Of a DNA stretch of 64,000 nucleotides, positions 56,188-64,000 are shown piece after piece; the stretch's first letter is position 1, and each line of letters begins with the position of its first letter. The notes beneath the pieces were generated by a model. The model had not been told where the DNA came from. It was given only the letters and a program-made list of their open reading frames with translations, and did no database searches. A program made the translations under genes and the position numbers. This DNA comes from an uncultured Propionibacteriaceae bacterium (GTDB lineage Bacteria > Actinomycetota > Actinomycetes > Propionibacteriales > Propionibacteriaceae), in NCBI GenBank assembly GCA_938046585.1, contig CALIWR010000022.1:8108-72107 (forward strand), written 5' to 3'.

Positions 56188-57494
56188 CGCTGTCCTCCCT
56201 GATGGCCGTACGTGGTGTCTAGGCGGCTGGCGAGTGGGGCCCGCAGGTCCCGCGGTACCCCGACCAGCAGCTTTTTCACCTGGCAACGTTGGCCCTGGGT
56301 GAACTGGTCCGCCGCCGGCTCGGTCATCACCTGCTGGGCCCGGTCGGGATCGCCGGCGGGTACGGTGCGTAGCTGGTCAGCCAGCCAGGCAGTCTGTTGA
56401 GTCTGTTGCGGAGTCAGCTTCAGCCCGTATAGCTTCTCGAGCCACTGCCGAGCGGGGGAGAAAGGCCTCGGCTGGGACTGCGGGGCTGGTTCCGAGTCCT
56501 GCGTCTGCTGTTTCGGGTCTTGCGGCTGGTAGGGGGCCAGCCATCCGAAACCTTCTGGGCGGCGCAGCCCCAGGCCGTGCTCGAGCAGCCGCCGGGCATC
56601 GGCCGGGTCCTTCAGCCGGATCACCAGACCGGGCGCCACAGCGACCTCGCCGGGTTTCGGCAGCCCGGAGGCGATATGCCAGCCGCCCATCCCCTCGACC
56701 TGGGCGCGTACCTGCCGGCCCAGGTCGCAGAAGGGTTCCCCGTTGGGAATCCACCCACTCCACTGGGCCTGTTCCGGGTCAACCCCGGCCAGGGACAGCG
56801 CGAAGCTCGGGTCCAGGCTCGGACGGCCCGCCTCGTCAACCAGGATCGTCGGGGTCTGGGTAACCAGGAACGTCGAGGTCTGGGTCAGCTCCTCGGTTGG
56901 GGCGCTGATCTCGCGGATCGTGACCGTCGACTCGCCCATCACCGAGCCTCGCCCGCCGACCAGGATCCGGTCGATCTCGGTCAACTCGGCGACCGGGGCC
57001 TGCGCCACCAGGTGGCCGGTGAACCTGGTTTTGGCGGGGAGAGTCTCCCGGCTGAATAGCTGCCGTTCGGCGGCCGTGATCGTGCCCCGGTCGAGCGCGG
57101 TCGAGGTCACCTCATGGGCGCCGTTCCAGGTCAGGTTCCCGTGGCCTGGTTCCCAGCTGGTGCACGGCGAGGGCAGGGGGGACGGCGGGTTCGCCAGGTC
57201 ATACCTCGGCAGGTGGTTGGCGTCCTCGCGGTGGTACTTGCAGGTGACCACGGTCTGCGCGACCTGTTTGATCTGCGGCGGCAGGGCCGGCCCGTACCGG
57301 ACCTGCCGCTCGAAGACCTCCACGAAACGGTGGTCCGGGCTGCCGTGGCGGGTAATCCAGGCCCGGGCCAGGGCGCCGCGGACCACCGACCCGGGCAGGT
57401 ACGGGTGGCTGCGGGTCAGAAAGCCGCGCGGCCCGGTACGGCCCAGGCTCACCGGCTGTTGGGCGGTGATCGTCACCTCATACCAGATGGTCAT
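56184..57494 (-). CDS. csx10: Csx10 RAMP protein (Cas5-like, type III-D marker)
   Basis: 436 residues. N-terminus YEVTITAQQPVSLGRTG and HPYLPGSVVRGALARAWITR (RAMP start), a zinc-like CKYH motif, GGRGSVMGESTVTI, and the diagnostic Csx10 loop GLGLRRPEGFGWLAPYQPQ. A Gln/Pro-rich linker and a helical tail follow. Csx10 caps the crRNA 5' handle in III-D complexes, in place of Csm4. ATG 57494 overlaps the previous stop by 4 bp. Confidence 0.9.
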   Translation of the reverse strand: MTIWYEVTITAQQPVSLGRTGPRGFLTRSHPYLPGSVVRGALARAWITRHGSPDHRFVEVFERQVRYGPALPPQIKQVAQTVVTCKYHREDANHLPRYDLANPPSPLPSPCTSWEPGHGNLTWNGAHEVTSTALDRGTITAAERQLFSRETLPAKTRFTGHLVAQAPVAELTEIDRILVGGRGSVMGESTVTIREISAPTEELTQTSTFLVTQTPTILVDEAGRPSLDPSFALSLAGVDPEQAQWSGWIPNGEPFCDLGRQVRAQVEGMGGWHIASGLPKPGEVAVAPGLVIRLKDPADARRLLEHGLGLRRPEGFGWLAPYQPQDPKQQTQDSEPAPQSQPRPFSPARQWLEKLYGLKLTPQQTQQTAWLADQLRTVPAGDPDRAQQVMTEPAADQFTQGQRCQVKKLLVGVPRDLRAPLASRLDTTYGHQGGQR

Positions 57495-58081
57495 GCGGCG
57501 CTGTCCTCTCGTAGCGGCCAGATCAGGTCCAGGTCTTGGCGCAGGTCCCGGTCGGGCACCTCGAGGCAGACCCAGCCCAGGCCCCGGGTACGGCGTTGGC
57601 CGACCTTCTCAACCATTCGGGCGGCCAGGTGCAGCAGGGCCAGGTGGTACTGCACCGGATCCGAGGCGGCCTGCGGCAGGCCGGCCGTGGTGACCGGGCC
57701 GGTCTGGGTGATCTGCATCTCGGCCTGCTGCAGGCCGACCAGTTCCTTCACCAGCAGGTGCCCGTCCTCGGCCTGCCCCTGCTCGTCGAGTTTGAGGTTG
57801 ACCTGCGGCACAATCTGGGGTTTCTCGGGCACCTCGGTGCGCCAATGCCAGGGTGACTGGCACCGCCGGCCACCGAAGACCGCGTTCACCAGTGGATGGT
57901 CGACGCGGCTGGGGTCGGGGCCGGGCAGCAGGCTGCGGGCCTCGGCCCGTAGCAGCCCTTTCAGGGAGCTAGCGCGCAGCGGATCGGACCGATCGACGAC
58001 CTCGTCGTAGGAGCGGCCTGCGGTGCCGGTCCCGATCCGGAATCCGGTCGCGAACCGGATCTGTACCGTCAACCGGCTCAT
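57491..58081 (-). CDS. Csm3-like Cas7 RAMP protein
   Basis: 196 residues: LTVQIRFATGFRIGTGTAG, DEVVDRSDPLRASSLKGLLR (Asp 26, 30 and 33 near the SSLKG motif; one is likely the RNase residue), FGGRRCQSPWHWRTEV and the Gly-rich RRTRGLGWVCLEV. It is a single Cas7 unit that would line the crRNA and cut target RNA. It is shorter than usual Csm3. ATG 58081 overlaps the cas10 stop; an ATG three codons upstream is less likely. Confidence 0.9.
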   Translation of the reverse strand: MSRLTVQIRFATGFRIGTGTAGRSYDEVVDRSDPLRASSLKGLLRAEARSLLPGPDPSRVDHPLVNAVFGGRRCQSPWHWRTEVPEKPQIVPQVNLKLDEQGQAEDGHLLVKELVGLQQAEMQITQTGPVTTAGLPQAASDPVQYHLALLHLAARMVEKVGQRRTRGLGWVCLEVPDRDLRQDLDLIWPLREDSAA

Positions 58082-59688
58082 CGCCACCATCTCCCCAACA
58101 CCAGAACGTCCCTCAACAGCCGCACCTCGTCCTCCTCCACGGTCTCGATCCCCAGGTCCTTCAGCAACTGTTTGACTTCTGCCAGCCGTCGGCTGCGGTA
58201 CTCGAGTTTCAGCCCGGCGCCGAACAGGTCCTCGTCGGCAAGGTCGGCCCGCAACGCGCCGACCGCCGAGCCGGTGAGCTGCTGGGTCAGGTAGTCGAGG
58301 GCCGGCCGGCGCGATGTCAGCTCCTGCCAATCCCAGGGGGTCCGGTCCACCAGGTCGACCCCCTCGTGGGTGACGTCCTGCCACGACAGCGTCCACTGCC
58401 TTCCCAGGCCGTGTCTCTTGGCCTGCTGGAGCAGCTGCTCGACCAGGTCCACCTGCAACCCGAACGGGAAGGCGAGCTGGCTGATCAGCACCGCCGCGGA
58501 CACCGAGGGCTTGGGCAGGCCCAACTGTTCTGGTATGAACGGGTCGACGTGTTCCTCGAATTGCTGGCGCAGGTTGCTCATCAGTTCCCGCACGAAGGGC
58601 CAGACCCGGGTGGCAGGCAGGCTCACCAGCAGGTCGTCGCCGCCCAGCAGGTGCGGGATCACCGCCAGCTTGGTGTCGCTGGGGTCGGTCACCGCCTTGG
58701 TCGCGGCGATCAGGGCCTTCCCGGTGGCCTGCTTCACCCCTTTCGACAGCCTCGTGAGCTGGCGCATCGCCTGCTCGTCGCTGGCTGCCTCGCGGCGCAG
58801 CTTCCCGAAGATCCCGCCCAGCCCGTTCGCGTCGGCGAAAACGAGCGCGGTGTGATTGTCCTCATAGGTCCGGGTCCGGCGCTCAGGGTCCGTACTCAGG
58901 GCCGGCACCCGTGCCAGCTCATCGAAGTTGCGCAGGTAACCCAGCGGTGATGTTCGGTTCTGGTTTCGGTTCTGGTTCATGACGGTCAGCAGCCAGGCCT
59001 CGACCCGCAGCCCGTCGGGCCGGTCCGAATCGCCGGGCAGGTCCCAGCACACCAGGTCGTCCAGCTCGTCGGACTGTTCGTCCCTCTGCTGGATGAACTG
59101 CAACGAGTCGTGGCGGCCCATGGTGGTGCGGTGGAAACAGTCGTGGCACAGCCACTTGCCCCGCAGCCCGGGCGGCGTCTTGGCCGAGTCCGGCATCTGG
59201 TGGCTCACCGCGTCGGTCTGGCATTCCTCGCAGGTACGTACCGGTGGGTATTCCCGGATCGCCGGCAGGTACTCCTGCTGCTGCGCAGGGGCAGCGAGAG
59301 TCGCCGGGTACGAGTCCTGGTCGGCCCAGATCCGGACTACTACCTCGACCGCCGGCTGCCGCTCCTGGATCCGCTGGGCCAGGCATTCGGCAGCCTGGCA
59401 GACCTGGTCGAGGCTGGGGCCTTGGATCGGGATCTCACCGTCGATGTCCAGCGCCTCCCGGTTCACCTCGACACACGGGTGCTGCTGCAGTACCTGGGCC
59501 ACCAGCGCCCCATGGCCCCGCTGGTGCCGCGGCAACTGCTGGCCCTGAGGGCTGCTGGCGTCTTCGGGTTCTGGCAGCTGGGTGAGGTCCCACAGCTGGT
59601 CGGAGGCGCCCCGGCGGCCCCACAGCGACCGGGTCCGCGCCAGGTGAGTCTGGATCCGGCGTACCCCCACCGATGCGTACGTCGTCAC
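58078..59688 (-). CDS. cas10: Cas10 (HD-less, active GGDD cyclase)
   Basis: 536 residues. It opens with the first palm-like domain (YASVGVRRIQTHLARTRSLW), with no HD nuclease domain before it. A zinc ribbon follows (CEEC 153-156 and CHDC 181-184), then the second palm with FADANGL (Asp 286) and HLLGGDDLLVSLPA (GGDD 349-352). The intact GGDD predicts cyclic oligoadenylate synthesis when target RNA binds. The lack of HD means no DNase arm of the usual kind. GTG 59688 overlaps the RAMP stop (GTGA); the upstream open frame lies inside that gene. Confidence 0.94.
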   Translation of the reverse strand: MTTYASVGVRRIQTHLARTRSLWGRRGASDQLWDLTQLPEPEDASSPQGQQLPRHQRGHGALVAQVLQQHPCVEVNREALDIDGEIPIQGPSLDQVCQAAECLAQRIQERQPAVEVVVRIWADQDSYPATLAAPAQQQEYLPAIREYPPVRTCEECQTDAVSHQMPDSAKTPPGLRGKWLCHDCFHRTTMGRHDSLQFIQQRDEQSDELDDLVCWDLPGDSDRPDGLRVEAWLLTVMNQNRNQNRTSPLGYLRNFDELARVPALSTDPERRTRTYEDNHTALVFADANGLGGIFGKLRREAASDEQAMRQLTRLSKGVKQATGKALIAATKAVTDPSDTKLAVIPHLLGGDDLLVSLPATRVWPFVRELMSNLRQQFEEHVDPFIPEQLGLPKPSVSAAVLISQLAFPFGLQVDLVEQLLQQAKRHGLGRQWTLSWQDVTHEGVDLVDRTPWDWQELTSRRPALDYLTQQLTGSAVGALRADLADEDLFGAGLKLEYRSRRLAEVKQLLKDLGIETVEEDEVRLLRDVLVLGRWWR

Positions 59689-62114
59689 TTCCTGCCCTTC
59701 CTTTTCTTCTCGTCTTCGCCGCTCTTGTCCTGGTCCTGCCCGATGGGCAGGTACTGGATGGGGCATCGGGCATCCGGCAGCGGCACCAGGTCGCCGCAAC
59801 GGCCCCCGGAGTGCTGGGCGAACCACGCGAAGGACCGGTCGAACGGGTAGTACCTGCGGTTCCCTTCGGTTTTGACCTGGTCACGCTGTCTGAAATTTTC
59901 GGCTGGCGGATACCAGATCCGGTCGGCCGGGACCGTATCCGGCGCCAGCACCCGACGCAGGGCCTCCCAGGTCGCCTGCAGCCGCTCGTCATTGCCTAGC
60001 TGGGCGCTGCGATCAGCCAACGCGTCAAGGCTGACCGGCTCGCCGGTGTCACCTTGGTAGCGCTGGGCGGCTGTCTGGGCCACCAGAGCGGACACCTTGG
60101 TGGTGGCGCTGCCGTAGCCGAGCGGTTTCCCGCGGCCCAGATGGATCTGGTACGGGCCGCCGCCGAGCGCCCGGGCCGGGTCGGCCGCCGCCAGCAGCAT
60201 CGCCAGCTGGTCGAGGCTGAGGTTGTCGAAGTACACCCGGGCCGTCAGGACCGTACCGGCCGCCACCGCCACCGCCTGACCCTTCTGGTCTTCCGGGGTG
60301 AGACGGACGGTGTGCCGCCCGTGTTGTGGATCGTCGCTTTCCTGACCATGCCAGTAGTACTTGCGGCCCGCGATCGGACGCGGCCGGCCCTGGTCAGCCT
60401 TGGAACCCCAGTGCGCCTGGGGAATATGGGACTGGTCTTTCGAGGCCTGCATCCGTTTCGGGTCCAGGCCGTCGTGGCGCAGGTACATCCCGCCAGCTGA
60501 CGGGTGCGGGCTGCGAAGCGGCGGCAGGTCGATTTTTCTGCTAATGACTGGGTCCGCCATGCCCGGCCCGACCCGGACATGGGAGGCGTATCCGCTCTGG
60601 CTGCCGGCACCCGTTTGGGGATCCACCGAGCCGAAGACCTGGCACGACGGGCACAGCGAACCCGGATCATGGCAGGGGGCCAGCGACTTCACTAGCCGCT
60701 CGGACACCGGGTCGGTGCCGTGCCGGCGCCAGATCGCCGCCATCTTGAGTTCCCCGTCCCCGGTCAGCCACACCGTGTCGCCCTTGGCCAGGAAGCCGTC
60801 GGCGCGCCGGTAGCGCCCCACCTCCAGCGTTGACTCGTCCTGGTACCGGTAGCTGGCCTTCTCACCGGGCCAGCCTTCCTCGCCGGGAACAGTCTTCGAG
60901 GTGTCATGGGGTGGGTGGCCCGCGGAATCGCGGTCCTTGCGGACGGCAGCCCCGCCGGCCCCGCCGTCGCAGGCGTCCTGGTAGCGCTGCCAGACCTCGG
61001 CGGGGATCGCGACCACCTCCTCGCCGATCTCGCCGGTGGCGGCGAAATAGCGACCCCGCTTGGTACGGGTCCCCCCGTCGGTGAGGTGCAACACCCAGTC
61101 ACCGCCCTGGTGGACCCGGCCCAGATTGCGCTGCTCCGTGCGATCCATCATCGTCGTGGTTCCCCGGGTATCCACGGTGATCCGCATCCCCGAATAAGGT
61201 TTGTCGAGGTCCTCCAGGTTCTTCACATCCACCCAGACCACCTGGTCGCAGACCCGGACCTTGGTGACCCGGCCGGCAGAGTTCACCTCCTCCACCACCG
61301 CCAGCCGGTCCTGCTTCGGCTTGAAGACGGTCATTGGTTCCCGGTGCACGGGGGTGTAGTCGGTGTCCACCACCCGCAGGCAACTGCCGGTCAGGGTCTC
61401 GTGCAGCGACCGCAGCACCCCCCGCAACGACGATCCGGGATAGGCCAGGTCGGTGACCGGTTCGGTCTGCTCCTGCCACAGCAGCAGCGGGGTCTGCAGG
61501 GTCAAGGTCCAGTCGAACCAGCCGCTGACATGGCCCGGCGCCAGCTGCGCATGCCCGGACGGCTTCTCGCGGGGCACGCTAGGCGGCAATGGCACGAAGG
61601 TGTACGGATTGATGAAGTAGCCCCCATCGTCATGCCTCTGTTGCATCTGCTGCTCCTGCTCCCGACGTCGTTTCTTGGCCTCCCCCTGCTGCTTGTGCTG
61701 CTCCTTCTGGCGCCGTTGGTCGAACCACCCGGCCCGGCCGCCGTCCATCAGCCAGACCAGCCGCCCACCGTGGCAGCCCAACCAGCCCCGCAACGAGTTC
61801 AGCCAATCCGAGTGGGCACCCTCCAGCGTCTGCGGCTCGCCGTTGACCAGAAGCTGAAGCTGCCCCGGTTTCCCCTTAACCGTGACCTCCGCGGGCGAAA
61901 TCGGATCGGCTTGCACCAGCAGGCAGTAATCGCCATCGCGTAGAACCTCAGCCCGGCTGTATCCCTCATGGATCTCCTTCCCATCCGAGTCGATCGTCAG
62001 GTCCTCGTACGGCCCACCCTCACCGTCATTCCACGGGGCCGCCTGCAGCTGCCAGTGATCGCCGGACGGTGTCACCTTCGGGTCCCGCCACAGCAGGAAC
62101 ACGGTCTCACTCAT
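59685..62114 (-). CDS. TIGR03986-like RAMP protein with a ~165-residue N-terminal extension
   Basis: 809 residues. The RAMP part starts at the signature YFINPYTFVPLPP (166-178) and includes YPGSSLRGVLRSLHETLTGS (225-244), a Cys motif CPSCQVFGS (488-496) and late Gly-rich ALGGGPYQIHLGRGKPLGYG. Residues 1-130 form an unrecognised beta-rich domain (QLQAAPWNDGEGGPYEDLTI, then GQLQLLVNGEPQTLEGAHSD) and 131-162 a highly charged helix (FDQRRQKEQHKQQGEAKKRR). The C-terminus is Lys/Arg-rich. It is probably a Cas7-like backbone subunit of the effector complex. The ATG shares one base with the SAVED stop (TGATG). Confidence 0.88.
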   Translation of the reverse strand: MSETVFLLWRDPKVTPSGDHWQLQAAPWNDGEGGPYEDLTIDSDGKEIHEGYSRAEVLRDGDYCLLVQADPISPAEVTVKGKPGQLQLLVNGEPQTLEGAHSDWLNSLRGWLGCHGGRLVWLMDGGRAGWFDQRRQKEQHKQQGEAKKRRREQEQQMQQRHDDGGYFINPYTFVPLPPSVPREKPSGHAQLAPGHVSGWFDWTLTLQTPLLLWQEQTEPVTDLAYPGSSLRGVLRSLHETLTGSCLRVVDTDYTPVHREPMTVFKPKQDRLAVVEEVNSAGRVTKVRVCDQVVWVDVKNLEDLDKPYSGMRITVDTRGTTTMMDRTEQRNLGRVHQGGDWVLHLTDGGTRTKRGRYFAATGEIGEEVVAIPAEVWQRYQDACDGGAGGAAVRKDRDSAGHPPHDTSKTVPGEEGWPGEKASYRYQDESTLEVGRYRRADGFLAKGDTVWLTGDGELKMAAIWRRHGTDPVSERLVKSLAPCHDPGSLCPSCQVFGSVDPQTGAGSQSGYASHVRVGPGMADPVISRKIDLPPLRSPHPSAGGMYLRHDGLDPKRMQASKDQSHIPQAHWGSKADQGRPRPIAGRKYYWHGQESDDPQHGRHTVRLTPEDQKGQAVAVAAGTVLTARVYFDNLSLDQLAMLLAAADPARALGGGPYQIHLGRGKPLGYGSATTKVSALVAQTAAQRYQGDTGEPVSLDALADRSAQLGNDERLQATWEALRRVLAPDTVPADRIWYPPAENFRQRDQVKTEGNRRYYPFDRSFAWFAQHSGGRCGDLVPLPDARCPIQYLPIGQDQDKSGEDEKKRKGRK

Positions 62115-63688
62115 CAGTGGGCCTCCAATCGTCCCAAAGCCCGAAAACCAGTCGGGGTACCTTGTTCATCACGCAGCACGTCGCACGGGAAGGCAAGATC
62201 AGTACGGTCAGGCAGCGCCGCCACCACCAGCTGCGACACCAGAAACACCGTCCCGGACTGCGGATCCGGCAGCCCATTGACCGTTCCATACCGGATCTGC
62301 CGCCTCGGCAGTGAACCCACCTCGGGCCAGTCCGGATCCTGGATCACGTCCTCCTGGCAACGAGCGATGCCCTCCCGAGGAAAGGTGAAAACCCCGTCGG
62401 GGGTGTGCAACACCAAAGGGTCGTGCAAAGTGAAGTTGCGGATCCGGACCCCCGGATCAAGAGCCGGCTGCCCATTGCCCGGCTCAGACCCGAAAGAAAA
62501 GACGTAACGGTCTTTCTCCCAAGCCAAGGTATGCCACGGGGCCATGTTCTGGTGGGGAGACAAGAACCTTGCCCCCAGCAGCACCGCGAACGCCGCCGGC
62601 GCAGCCAACGCCACGCTGCGGCGAGCACCTTTCGCCAACCGGCCCTCAACCTGCTGGACGCCGTCTCGGGTCCGCTCCAGCACGCTGCGATAGGCGTCCG
62701 GGGTCTCGTCGAGGGCCGATGCGGTGACCAAGACCAGCAGCAGATCCCGGCCCAGTCCCGGACACTCCCGCACCCCCGCAGGGATCCGGGACTGCAGCAG
62801 GTCACCCCTCGCCCCCAGATCCACCCCCAGGACCAGTTCCTGGTGCCGGTGATCCGGTTCGCAGTCGCGCCACTGCCCGTCCGAGCCACGGCAACTCGTG
62901 GTGATCTGAGGCTGATCTGGGACGGGTCGTTCGGTGTTCAGCATCACATAGGACGACGGGGCCAACTGGTCAGGAGTATGTGGTTTCGGCTCCCGGAAAG
63001 GCGATTCGCTCTGATCCGGAATGGCACCCATCGGTAGGTGCGAATCCTCGTAAGTCCAATCGGTGTCGCTTACCACCCACACCGGACGCCGCTGCCTGCT
63101 ATTCGTCGCCAGGTGCTGCCCTAGGCGAAAGGCGACATCCAAGCGGCCCCCGAACCACAACACCAGATCAGAATTCGCCTGCCCGGTCACCGCGCGAGCA
63201 CTCCCGACCCGGACCTCGATCCCCTCCAGGAAAGCATCCAGCTCGGCTTTTGTGGCGACCGGCTCCCGATACGGCTCCAACAGAGACGAATTCGGATATG
63301 CCTGCCGAACCCAATTCCCGAAAATCCTCGTATACTCTTCAGCTACCCTATCCTCGTGGTGTGGGCCGAGCGCGAAAGCGGCGAGGAAAATCCCGCGCTG
63401 CCGCTCCTGCCACCCCCGCAGCCAAGTGAATCCTAGATAGATTTCGAACCCTAGAATCAGAATCCCCAAGCCTAGGACCCAGAACTGAGTACCCTCTCCC
63501 AGGAGCGGAGGAGCCAGGGCACCGGCGACAGTAGCCGCCAGGCCAGTGCCGACCGTAGCCATAAACCCGGCCCCGGGGATTGCCAGCAGTCGGCGGCGAA
63601 TCCATTCCAGGCTTCGCCAGCCCCGGACCCGAGAAGGCGTCGCCGCCTCCACGGTACGCGCAGTATCGCTAGCGTGGCTGGGATTCAT
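62114..63688 (-). CDS. 2TM-SAVED effector with a C-terminal VRIRN-YG-GLPD domain
   Basis: 524 residues; first gene of the cas operon. Two TM helices lie at ~39-62 and ~68-90. The SAVED ligand-binding domain (~95-402) shows LVLWFGGRLDVAFRLGQHLA, LVLGVDLGARGDLLQ, and the typical late block SVALAAPAAFAVLLGARFLS followed by WHTLAWEKDRYVFSF. Layout and helices match Cap14 of CBASS. SAVED domains bind cyclic oligonucleotides, so this is the likely sensor of the Cas10 product and may perturb the membrane. Residues 414-521 add another domain: VRIRNFT, RYG 466-468, NGLPD 471-475, RTDLAFP and RDEQG, shared with the TPR protein. ATG 63688 follows GGAGG. Confidence 0.88.
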   Translation of the reverse strand: MNPSHASDTARTVEAATPSRVRGWRSLEWIRRRLLAIPGAGFMATVGTGLAATVAGALAPPLLGEGTQFWVLGLGILILGFEIYLGFTWLRGWQERQRGIFLAAFALGPHHEDRVAEEYTRIFGNWVRQAYPNSSLLEPYREPVATKAELDAFLEGIEVRVGSARAVTGQANSDLVLWFGGRLDVAFRLGQHLATNSRQRRPVWVVSDTDWTYEDSHLPMGAIPDQSESPFREPKPHTPDQLAPSSYVMLNTERPVPDQPQITTSCRGSDGQWRDCEPDHRHQELVLGVDLGARGDLLQSRIPAGVRECPGLGRDLLLVLVTASALDETPDAYRSVLERTRDGVQQVEGRLAKGARRSVALAAPAAFAVLLGARFLSPHQNMAPWHTLAWEKDRYVFSFGSEPGNGQPALDPGVRIRNFTLHDPLVLHTPDGVFTFPREGIARCQEDVIQDPDWPEVGSLPRRQIRYGTVNGLPDPQSGTVFLVSQLVVAALPDRTDLAFPCDVLRDEQGTPTGFRALGRLEAH

Positions 63689-63802
63689 AGGTCCTCCAGT
63701 AGTCGGGCGCAGCCTGGCAGACTCGTCGGCCGGCTGGCCAATCCGTCCCATTACCGCCGCAGGCACCGGCCGCCGATGTCCGGTTTCTGTCCGTTATGTG
63801 CT

Positions 63803-63857
63803 TGATTGCCCTCGCCTTCGCGAGGGCGGGCCGCGCAGCTAACACCCCCGTCTTCCT
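63803..63857. repeat. 55-bp hairpin repeat, copy 1
   Basis: Starts TGATTGCCCTCGC and ends CCGTCTTCCT. Stem GCCCTCGC/GCGAGGGC closes on tetraloop CTTC. It matches the copy at 63946 at 52 of 55 positions by eye; two of the three differences fall in the loop. Confidence 0.85.
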
Positions 63858-63945
63858 CCTCACTGACGAGAAGGCACGTGGGTCGTGGTTAAGTCAGTCG
63901 TTTCTCGTCGCTCGTCGTCCAGACGGGGTGCTCCACGACCAGGCC

Positions 63946-64000
63946 TGATTGCCCTCGCATCCGCGAGGGCGGGCCGCGCAGCTAACACCCCCGCCTTCCT
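63946..64000. repeat. 55-bp hairpin repeat, copy 2 (at the window edge)
   Basis: Same element as at 63803, 143 bp away, with tetraloop ATCC and the 8-bp stem unchanged. It may continue beyond the window, and further copies may follow. Confidence 0.8.

Larger units (their letters stand above)
63689..64000. other. non-coding region upstream of the cas operon
   Basis: No credible gene was seen in these 312 bp. The stretch should hold the promoter of the SAVED-cas operon and contains two copies of a hairpin repeat. Anything beyond 64000 is unseen. Confidence 0.6.

Noticed and set aside
57114..58010. Long + strand open frames opposite the cas genes
   Set aside because: They are antisense shadows in high-GC DNA with Arg/Pro/Gly-rich products and no family match.
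63803..64000. Start of a second CRISPR array
   Set aside because: Two copies 143 bp apart with a 55-bp unit do not fit repeat-spacer spacing.
1..64000. tRNA or rRNA genes, prophage or transposase
   Set aside because: No T-loop-like sequences with matching stems, no integrase, and no inverted-repeat-flanked transposase were seen on either strand.

Overview
The window is high-GC DNA with actinobacterial housekeeping content: Lsr2, ClpC, a folE-folP-folB-folK block followed by a DUF3180 protein, ftsH-hpt-tilS, an F420-type zinc metalloprotease and a dacB/ppa pair. This set and gene order suit the Propionibacteriales or related actinobacteria; the species cannot be named from the sequence. No rRNA, tRNA, transposase or integrase was seen.

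Layout. 1-4866: surface-polysaccharide genes (capF-like, capE-like, a GT4 and a tandem GT2 protein). 4943-7009: a NERD-helicase. 7102-17945: stress and core genes (clpC, lsr2, a LacI-type regulator, the folate block, ftsH, hpt). 17935-24738: tilS, metalloprotease, dacB, ppa, a methyltransferase, an RNase H fusion and a zinc-ribbon membrane protein. 24812-33820: envelope and transport (DUF2207, YqeY, EamA, a sortase-type surface protein, OPT and YeiH transporters). 34000-43215: two large secreted subtilases flanking an amino-acid permease, then four small membrane proteins around a TetR regulator and an ABC-transporter relic.

The highlight is 43314-63688, all on the minus strand. Ten overlapping genes (63688 down to 51720) encode a type III-D-like CRISPR system: a 2TM-SAVED effector, a large RAMP protein with a new N-terminal part, an HD-less Cas10 with an intact GGDD motif, a Csm3-like Cas7, Csx10, a double Cas7, a Csx19-like protein, Cas6, a reverse transcriptase-Cas1 fusion and Cas2. 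Next come a leader and a 35-repeat array plus one degenerate repeat (49010-51555). Beyond the array lies a four-gene operon (48869 down to 43314): two unknown proteins, a CHAT-type cysteine protease and a TPR protein.

The TPR protein and the SAVED effector end in the same ~100-residue domain (VRIRN ... YG ... GLPD ... DLxFP). That shared tail ties the protease operon to the CRISPR operon. The working model is inference: Cas10 makes a cyclic oligoadenylate on target recognition, the membrane SAVED protein senses it, and the CHAT/TPR pair forms a second, proteolytic arm. RT-Cas1 would let the array acquire spacers from RNA. Two sets of three spacers align codon for codon on the strand complementary to the crRNAs, which supports targeting of mRNAs from recurrent virus families.
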